From the NCBI GenBank assembly GCA_963669155.1, contig OZ022589.1, positions 12,888,848-12,952,847 on the forward strand: a stretch of 64,000 bases of DNA, read 5' to 3'. A program made the position numbers and the translations under genes. Below are positions 38,901-49,751 of this stretch, one piece after another; the stretch's first letter is position 1; every line of letters starts with the position of its first letter. The notes beneath the pieces were generated by a model. That model worked only from the letters and a program-made list of their open reading frames with translations. It did not search any database and was not told where the DNA came from. Origin of the DNA: Arbacia lixula (lineage: Eukaryota; Echinodermata; Echinoidea; Arbacioida; Arbaciidae).

Positions 38901-41900
38901 TTCGTTATTTCCTGCGGCTTGAGCAAACCAACGGAAATTCAAGTTGCACCTCGGCCGCAACACCGCGGGAATTCTGGCAGCGCGCCCAATAATTTTCCGC
39001 TAAAGCGTCAAAAGGCAGCTGGAAAGAAATGTATCGCGCATATTTTGCGTGTCGCGCATTTACCTGGGATGAATCGATGCAAATTGTATCGATCACTAAT
39101 AGCCCGGATATCGATCGTCCAGAGGGAAAAAAGAGACTATTTTTGACATGACGTCACGAAATAGTACTTTTTTTCCCTCTGACGTCACGAAATAGTACTT
39201 TTCTTCCCTCTGAGCTCTCTTCCTCCAAATAGTTCATCTATTTGTGGTCATGTGACACCCTTTCAACCAATCAACGGACTGGAATATATTAATGAGGGAT
39301 ATAATGAGGGATATAATCTTTTCTTTCCCTCTGGACTATCGTTATACGGCTATCGGTGATCGATGCAATTTTCATAGATTCATCCCAGGTTCATCCCAGG
39401 TAAATACGCGACACGCAAAATCTACGCGATACATTTCTTCCCAGCTACTTTTTGGCAATTTAGCGGAAAATCATTGGGCGCGCTGCCGGAACTCCCGCGG
39501 TGTTGCGGCCGAGGTGCAACTTGAATTTCCGTCGGTTTGCTCAAGCCGCAAGAAATAACAAAACATCTGAATCGGGCTCCTGCGTTCGGAGCTTAGCGCA
39601 TGGGCACTTTTATTACAAGGCCGTCCATGGTAAGGATTAAATTATTGAACAAAGAATATATTAATGAAGGATATAAAACAAATATTTCATGATCTTTATT
39701 CGGGAACTTTGTGGAATCTATTGGGCCCCTCGGTGAAGTGGAGGGCGTGCGGTACCATTCTCCCTCGACCTGCGGTCTCGGGAAAATAGTACGGCACGCC
39801 CTCCACTTAACCTCGGTGCAAATAGATTCCACAAGATCCCTCATGATCATGAAATATTTGTATACTATTTATCTATCTATATATCTCCGTCTAACTCCCA
39901 CCCCCTCACTATCTCTATCCCCTTTCCTTTCATATTTCCCGTATCTCTCTCCTCCTTCCTTCCTCTCCATTTGTATATGAATAAGCCTACAAAACCTGTC
40001 AAATGTAACGTCTCAACCGTCATGTTTGGCAGATTCAAAGTTCCATGACGTCATAATTGATTCGGTGGAAATAGCTGTTTCTCCGACTTTTTCGATTCAA
40101 TGAGTATTGGACGCACGGTTTTATCTATGCGGACTTGTCCTCACACAAACCTTCTTACTATTCGTAATCAGCCGATGCCACCAACATATCGGCGGAGGAG
40201 CAAGCGAACCGGACGGAGGCGTGGCAGGTGCGCATGCGTGAGCTCCAGGGGGACATTATGGTGGCATCTATTTTCCAGGTAAGGGTGCACATACAAGGCA
40301 TACAAGGTAGCCACTACCAAACCTAGGTCTTTGCGGGAGGAGGGAATTGTATGAGACTTGAGTGCGATATGAGGGTTTAGGTGCATCATCTTGGTCTTGA
40401 CACATTATCTAACACATTACCAGGATATTAAGCAAATAATCAATGTTGGTGAAGGTGATGGGACGAGCTATCACTTCCGAGGCGATCTGGATGTAGCTAT
40501 CTTTCCGAAGCGCAGCTGAGGAAAGATCGCGTATACATTCAGATCGCCGAGAAAGAGAGACACACACACATGCACGCACAAACCCGTACACACATTATAC
40601 TCAATCACCTGCCAAAAAGAGACTAAAATCAAGACGCAGTTTCCTCCACTCGACTGAATCCCTTGATGGTCCCACGAACAGTGAAAGGATCACCCTATGG
40701 TCCAACCACCTCCAGTCTGTGACGCGCCAGGTCTCCATCGGTCCTAGTGAATCACTACCCCCAGGCTCAAGTCAGGAATGGCCAACCTGGCAATGTCTCA
40801 ATCGCCTGCGGTCTGGTATAGGACGGTGTAAAGTCCTTATGTAGAAATGGGGGTACAACAGGAATGGAGACACAACCTGTGACTGTGGGGAGGACCAGAC
40901 GATGCAACACCTTTTGGTCTGCCCTCTCCTACCAGAGCCTTGCACCACCAACGATCTGGAGTCGCTCAACCCCAAAGTCAAATCGTGCATCCTCCACTGG
41001 AAAGGACTTGTGTAGTGACTCGAGAAGAAGAAGAAGATCTCATGGCGTGTTGGGGATATACGTCAAATAATGAACTTCATAAGTAGTTTTGTTCTTCTTC
41101 ATGCTGTTTTCAAGGGCGATGTTCCAATGCCACTGTATCTTTCTCTGCCCCCCCCCCCCCTCTCTCTCTCCCTTTTATCTTCCCCATGCACTCATGAGTC
41201 GTATGATACGGAGCTCTTTAAGCACTTGATAATGTGTAAAGAGAGTATGTGCATGTGTGCATTATGTCAATGTGTCGCGCGTGAGTGCCGTGATGAGTGT
41301 ATGTGTGGGTCGGTGGTGCGCTGTTGTAGCTTGTCTCTACTCAAGTCGTTGATACGGTGAAAATAAGCTCATCTAATAAGCTCATCTGACGCGTTAAACG
41401 TACAGGTACATCTGCTTGTCTCTATGTGTCTTGCTCCCCCTCCCTCTTTCTATCTCACTCTCTTTCTCACTCTCACTTCCCTCTCTCTCTTACTCTCACC
41501 CCCCCCCCTCTCTCTCCCTCTCTCTCTCTCTCTCCCCTCCCCCTCTCTCTCTCACTCCCTCTCTCTCCCTCTTTCCCCTTCTTTCCACCAGGTCATCATC
41601 GGCTTCACCGGGGCTATCGGCCTCATGCTGCGCTTCATCGGCCCCCTCGCCATCGCTCCCACCATCGCACTCATCGGCCTGTCCCTCTTCTCTGTCGCTG
41701 CAAACTACGCAGGCACACACTGGGGCATCGGTGCATTGTAAGTTGACCCTCTGACAAGGCTTTCAACGCGCGGATTCTTTGTTGAAATTAGATGTTTATG
41801 TTAACCTTCCTTGATGTGATAACAAACATCCCAAATTTCGAAAATAACAGAAAAGAACAGCAATGGTGACTATAAATAGTAGAAGAAGTAGTAGAAGTAG

Positions 41901-44203
41901 TAAGTAGTAGTAGTATTAAGTAGTTTTTGAAGTGGTAGCAAGAGTAGCACTCGTTTTAGAAGAAGAAATTGTAGTAATACCAGGAATAATTATGTGATGA
42001 TGAACATACTTGGTTTCTTTACATTATTATGTCCATACCTTCTACGTCTACGTCTATGTCTACGTTCTACGTCTACGTTGGTTTTGATAAGAGCAAAACA
42101 TGAAGGAAACATACTAGTAAATGTTTGATGAAAATCAGTCAAAGGCAGAAAGGCGAAGAATTTTATTTAAGTTGTGATTTTATGACGGCACGTGCGAGAT
42201 TCTCTCCATGATTATGTCGTATACATTTTTTTGGAAAATGTTAAATATATACCATATTACCTGTGCATGTGATATATCATTAGACACATGTATTCCTTCA
42301 TCAAAAAACAGAAAAGGGGGAATTTATGGGGACGATAGTACACAGCATACGGGAGAGCATCTCGCACGGGACGTCACAAAAGTAAAACTTAAACAAAACT
42401 GATGCCACTTGTCGCCTGCGTTTTGCCGCCGGTTGTTTCCAACCTCGGCATAGCCAAGAAATCCTCCCTCGAGCGAGTAATGAATGTCAAGGCGGGTCAT
42501 CACTCGGCAAGAGGCGGACAATCGCGTGAAATGCGTGAAAAAGGGCGGCATTATAGCCAGCAGGAGTTGCAAATCTCTTGCGCGCGAACGTATCTTAATC
42601 GATCGATAGTTTAGATACCATCATTTTACTAATCGTATGTTTCATTTGCCCACCTTGCAGGACGAGCGGCCTAGTAATTCTCTTTTCGCAGTACTTGTCC
42701 AAAGCCTACATCCCGGCTCTCTCTTTCTCACGGTCAAAGAAATGTTATCGTACTAAGGTCTACGCATTCAAACTCTTCCCCGTAAGTAATCTTTAAATCT
42801 TATTTGTCTACTTGATCAATTGTTGATTCATGTATGTTTTATAACTTTCTTGCTCAAGCACAAACAGTAAAAAGAGACTATTCAATACGATGTCAGAGTC
42901 ACACAACATGGTATTTTAATGTTGACATTCTTTATTACATTTCATCTTCTATATTTAGAATTTATCACTGTTAAGGTGAATACATTCAAGACAATTCACG
43001 TTTAAATCCCACAAGGCCAGCCTTTGTCAAAGGCTGGGTTGTCACCAATTATATTGATACATACGTATATCATAGTAAAGCGGAGGTATCGTGGTATAGT
43101 GGTTGTGAACTGAGTCTGCGAATGTACAAGGTTACAGGTTCAAACCCTACACCGTCCTTCAGTCCTGGTAGGAACGATATCACAATATTGTGGGAGTGGA
43201 GATGTTATTCATGTTGTAGATGTGTTTAAACAGGGATGTGTTAGGAAGGAGGGACAACTCAACCATAATATATTCAAACATCTGTATGGATACTAAAGCG
43301 TGCTAATGAATGTCAAAAGCATTCCACAATCACTGCAATGCTTTGAAGTCCCATGCGCGGCACCGTCATTTTGCTATCGTCAACTTGGAAAGCAGTATCT
43401 TTAATTGCCTATTTTGTTTCTCGAAGCTGTGTTTCTTATCACATTTTTTTGTAATTTTCAAGAAAGTTAAGGGGCAACACCTCTAAAGATCCTGTATTCG
43501 TTTTTCTTCTAAATAATTGTTGAATGATGCACAAACGGAGATATAAGATAATATTCTTACTTACATAATTAACCAATTTCTTCACTTTCCGGAGATTTCC
43601 GGATTCAATCATTATCAAAATCATATATTAAGCTGCTTACTTTCATTAACAGAGTTTGCGTGAATTTGCGTGCAAATGAGATATTTTACTTTAAAAAACT
43701 GTTTATTTTTGTTCGCTGATATCTCTTTTCCTCACAAAAGTATTGATGCAATCCAACAGAAGTGGACAAGCGAAATAAGACTCTACATTTCTTTTGTTCT
43801 CTCTGAGAAACCGTTGCTAGGCAATCGTGTTCGTTATTGTTAAAACACGTGAAAAGCACATGCTGAGACCACGCAATTTTTCGGCGGTGCCACGCATGGG
43901 CTCAAAGAAAGAATGTTGTTTCATATCCTTTCCTAACACATCCCTGGTTTAAAGATGGCCCGTCCCTTTTACAAATATCATTCAGTTTGCATATATTGAG
44001 CACGTATCTTTGAGATACCAAAATTTTGTGAAATTTAAAGACAGAGGTACTATAACTCCCGTAGAATAAATGAAAATCTAACTAGTTTTCACTGAGATTT
44101 GAGTTTTTTCGTGGTTCGAAAAAAGAAAGCTCGATCAATTATCGAAGATTATTTCCTCAAAACCGAATATTGGGCTTTGTAGATTTCAGAGAAAAGTTGT
44201 ATA

Positions 44204-44280
<77 letters not shown>

Positions 44281-47200
44281 TGTCTCTCTCTCTCTCTCTC
44301 TCATTGGATAACAAAGTCGGGGAACTTTCAGTATTAGGTCTGCAAAAGGGACGGGCTACCTTTAACTTACATAAGTGAATTACAGGGGAAAAGAGGAATA
44401 GCTGCATACATTTTGATAATTACTTTATAAGCAATTGATTGCATTAAAATCAAGACATTTCTAAGTCACCCTTACAGAATACGTAACAAGTGACGTATGT
44501 CATGTATGTGCCAAATATTGTGGTTCCGTTGCCGAGATCTGAGTGGAAGGGGGGGGGAGGGACTCCTATACCTCGGTCTGATCAGCGTGAACATGTTGGC
44601 CCTTGATGTGGGTTATTTCACCATTAATACATACACATCCCATAGACCAGCATTTTATCTGGTACACAGTGGGCTAACCCCTTCCCCCCCCCCCCCCCCC
44701 CCCCCGTCCTTGTTTGCTCTGCCAGGTAATCCTGGCCATCTTGATCTCATGGGCCTTCTCCTACATCCTGACCGTGACCAACGTCTTTCCGGATGACCCA
44801 AGCCGTTACGGATACGGAGCACGGACAGATATCCGTACCCGTGTTTTGCAGGAGGCATCATGGTTTCGAGTCCCGTATCCAGGTAAGCGTCCCGCGATGT
44901 GGCTTCGAATGTGCGCTGCTGCTCATGACAGTTGCGTTATGACGTCAAATTTTCTAAACGCAGGGGTGCCTTTGATGAAACATTAGCGATTGAATCAATT
45001 CATTGAATTGCTGATAAGCATATTCGTATTTCTTTAAGGGAAAGGTGAATATTCAGTTGATTGTGAGTGTTGATGCAGGGAGATCTCACATCTCCATTGC
45101 TGACCTTATACGTGTAGACATTGAAAGTCCGTTAATTCTTTTAATCTTCTTCAAACAAAGAAGCCCCATCGTGTAGCTGGTACTGTTCTTCCGAGGGGCC
45201 TTGGGTAAAAAGTAAATAGACGTGTGTATCAGTTGAAGATCAAAAAATACAAACAAAGCACGTTTCTGTACTTATTTAACAGAACAAAATATCAATCAAT
45301 GGAAGTCATCCACATGACCAAGGGAATAAAAACAAAGGGAAAAAATGGGGGGAAAGAAAAAAAAAAAAGAAGAACAAGGAAATAAAAATCCACTTTTCCA
45401 CAAAGATTTTACCTGCCTTTCCTTTAACGATTAAATTGTTCTACATAGGTCAATGGGGTCTACCAACCGTCAGCGTCGCAGGGGTGTTCGGCATGCTGGC
45501 CGGAGTTCTGGCCTCCATGATCGAATCTGTCGGGGACTACTACGCATGCGCGCGTCTTGCCGGAGCCCCACCGCCTCCCAACCATGCCGTAAATCGTGGT
45601 ATCGGAATGGAAGGAATCGGCTGTATACTCGCCGGCGCTATCGGATCCGGGAACGGAACAACGTCATATAGTGAGAATATCGGGGCTATCGGCATCACCA
45701 AGGTACAGACATCATATTCTTTGTTTTGTATAGAAGATTTAGCCTTATTCTTAACGGTGTCTAAGACACACAGAACAACTACGAGAAAGCGATGTAGTAA
45801 TTTGAAATAAATTTGATGATGAAAATGTTTAACATGTTCCACTATGGAGCAGTTGTGGTGCAGGTTGTGATCAGTGGCTGAACATCTCAAGGTCCCAAGT
45901 CATGGAGCAAGAACCTTTATCCACATTGCTTCTTTCCACCAAGGAGTGGGTACCTGATACGAGGTGGGCGATTATGTGAAGGATTTTGCTTCAGCGCCGA
46001 TATCGTTCAGCGGGCAAGGACTACTCCCCAGGAAGTGAAGGTGGGGCATATATTATGTCTTCATGATATGTATTTCTATCCAGTTATCAGGCATATGATG
46101 ATGATAATATCTCTCTCAATTCAGTCTCTGAACTGTGTATAAGGGACAGGTCCTCTACCTCATAACAAAACACAGTGCTAAGCTTCTCCTAGCCACGTCG
46201 CAACTGAGTGTCCCCTGCAATAATAAAAATCGTCAGTATTTATATAGCACCTCCATGTAATTTGAAAGAGTATCATCTCAAAGCGCTTTAGAATGATCAT
46301 TGGTCACCGAATGCCTGTAATGATACCTTTGCAATTCCAAGGGATCATTTAGCATCGTGGCTGCCAGTGAGATGCGCTCTTTCCACTTTTACCGGGGACA
46401 CAAGTATACACCTGGGTATAGAGAGCAGCAAGGTGGATAAGTATCTTACTGAAGGACACAAGTGCCATGTGTGGGCTAGTCCAGATACTGGCCATATTTT
46501 ATCGTCCTCTTCTTCTCCCAAACACATTACGCCACTGATTCACACAGTACGCAAACCGCGCCAGACTATGGAACGCCAACACCGCCAAAAAGCGCAAATA
46601 CTTACGTAAACCATTTAGATACGTAAACAACATTTACGTACACTCTCTAGCCAATCAGTTTTCAGAACATCGTTTGCGTAAACCCATTTGCGTAAACAAT
46701 TAAGAGTTTGCGTGAAAGATTTAGCGTTTACGTAAACGATTAAGTATTTGCGTAAACTATAATCTACAATTCCTATGTTTACGTAAACAAACTGGCTTTA
46801 CATTTACGCAAATGAAACTACTATATACGTACAGTGAACACCGGCGAATCAAAGCACTTGTTAGTTCCAGGTCCAATTTGATCGCTCGCCATGAGTCTGC
46901 TGGACAACTTGGCCCTTACCAACTCGGCCAAGGACCCCTGAATAATGGGCCAAACCGATTTATTCAAATTATTCAGGTTCAAATTTATACACCAGTTCAC
47001 AGTTCCATTCTGTGCATGATCAATGCAATGGGTCTACAATTCTCATGTTTTGCGATCATTCTTTTTTTTTCAACTACAGGTACTGTTTTAATTAGTCTGC
47101 CTAGCACTTGAAAATATCACACGAGGTATCAGCAATGCATGTGTAAGGGTCTACACTGTGTTATGTTGAATGTTGATACGGTAGCATGGTCTCTCAGCGA

Positions 47201-49694
47201 GACTCTTAACTAATACGGATGAAGCAGACGACAATATAGATGTAAACAGAGACGATGAATGTAACAATTCATGATCTTTCATTGAACGAATCTAGTTGAT
47301 GAGCATCTGGAACAGTCATATCAGCAGTGCACAATTAACGATAATGTAATATAGCTGTACTTTAGGGATATATTGTAATTTGTGATGATATATGATAAAT
47401 GATATTAAGTAAGCTTCAGTGTAATCGCTATGAGAATGAAGTATCATATAATATATATCAATTGAATATATTATGAAGAAGTAGCCCGGTTATAATAGCT
47501 ATGATTATGCTGTGGTCCCTCTGTGTCTCAGCACTTTAAACCTACATGAGACGGCTAAAGAGAGGTGCGTGTATGCCTGGTGGTGGTATAGAAGCAGAGT
47601 CTTAATTGTATTCCGGAGTGGGTGTGGAGTTTTATACCAGGGAGGAATATACGTATCTATATGGGAGGAATTTAGTAGGAAGGGAGTATTGTTTATAAGG
47701 AGCTAACCACAGAGGAGAGATAGCCACTAGGGAGGAGAGAGCGGCAGAGAAAATGAGAGTAAAACAGAGCGAGATAAGAGTGCGGTTATAATTCTCTCCT
47801 TGGCTTAATGACCTGACCGATGATAACCTGTGTGACTCATGTAGGATCTTACAAGTGCTGATTATTTGTGAAGAATTTGTTTCTTACACATGTATATACT
47901 TTTTAATGACTATAATTTGAGAATTGTCATCTGAGCCGCAGGATTTGGACGATTTTAAAGTTAAAACAAAACTGATTCCATGAACAGACGTTGGTCTAAG
48001 GACGAAGAGTGATTCTGCACTGACAATAAAAATGTGTACGATGTTTAATATGATATACTTCATTATGGTACATATCATTTGGAAGTGCTGTTCCTTCAAA
48101 TTCATTAATATGGGACCAATTTGTTTCAAATATCATTCTGAATATCGCGATAAACAGTGATATAAGTTGTTTTACTTTGTCAATAAATTGTTGTCATCAT
48201 GTATATATTTGTCATTTTGTTTCTTAATAAATATATATAACACACCTTTAGATATAGATTTCAAAAGACTTTAGGGTGACCCATGGTTTCCTACATTCCT
48301 TCTTTGTACTAAATTTAACGAGTAGGAAAATGTAACTTACACAAGTTAGAAAATGTGCAATAAATCATCATAAGAGACATTCACATGAAACAAGATAGAC
48401 TGGACCAATCGACATCAAGATCTTGTCTGAAGTTCTCTCATCGGCGGTAATCACACGTTGCCTGTAGAATAATAGCATTTCCTTTTTTAATGTACGATCA
48501 GAGAAATCAGAACAAAATATTCCAGAAGAGAAATGGTTCTTGACACAATTTGTAAATATGTTATCAATTTAGGTAGCTGAAAATGACGTTACACGAGTCG
48601 GTTTAGTGATAAGGGAAAAGAACACATGAAATCAACAAGATATTTTACTTTATATCATCTAAATCAACATTTAACAAATGATTGGCTACTTAGTGTACGT
48701 AAATGTTATTTACGTAATTAAATGGTTTACGCAAATGTTGTTTACGTCTAAATGGTTTACGTAGATATTTGCGCTTTTTGGCGGTGTTGGCTTTCCATAC
48801 CAGACCCACTGATTGCGCGACTCCACGAATCTGTCCGCCCGAAAAAAAGTATTTCAGGGTGATTTTGTTTTTATGTGATGCGCCACCAACGTTCGTTGTC
48901 GGCGGATTGCTAAATAGAGCCCAGGTGGTGGACTATGTTTGGGCTCGAACCTAGGACCTCGAAACCCCTATTCACAGCTCACAATCACTAAACCACTACA
49001 CCTCTTATCCTACATGTAGGTGGGGAGTCGACGAGTGATCCAGACGGGTGGGGCCATCATGGTACTACTGGGCTGCCTGACCAAATTTGCCGCCATCTTC
49101 GTCACTATCCCAGACCCCATCGTCGGAGGCATGTTCCTCGTCATGTTTGGTGAGTTGTTCCAAGTCTTCGGTCCATATACCACATAAAAATATACTGAAA
49201 AGTCCGAAAAAGTGTTCTAGAAATGGCGGGCAGTCATGCCCATTTCTAGTCTAGTGCACGAGTGCAAGAGATCGGAAGTGAGTATGACACAAAATTTGGT
49301 GTCATGAAAGACGGATGCGCATTTCTCGTATTGTTAGAAGTGCAATTCAATTGATTCAAAATGATTATAATGTTGTATTTTCAGTACAAGTTCAAATGGA
49401 TGTATGATGCTCATATCAGGTTTGGACTGTTGTTCTGCTCTGCACTTGTAACTCCATATTCAATAAAGCATTTATAATGTAGATTGTAATTCTTCATTCA
49501 AGTCGATTTTTAATTTGATGTATGTAGTTTGCGTTTTCTTAATAACTCGTATCTCCTTCTTTCCCTTTTGCCCTTATTTCTATCCATGACATCCCTGCCT
49601 CCGTGTTATTTTCTCTCCTGCTATATATTTTCGTTCTCTCTGAGTGTCTGTATATTTTCCACTTATCTCTTTCTGCCTTCCTCGATCTCCAACC

Positions 49695-49751
<57 letters not shown>

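Noticed and set aside
38445..39880. Pri-miRNA cluster from the strong hairpins
   Set aside because: Arms are far longer than miRNA precursors and belong to a transposon-like inverted repeat. Without small-RNA data this cannot be claimed.
43083..43160. Functional tRNA gene
   Set aside because: A and B boxes are present, but acceptor and anticodon stems do not pair well, so a SINE head is more likely.
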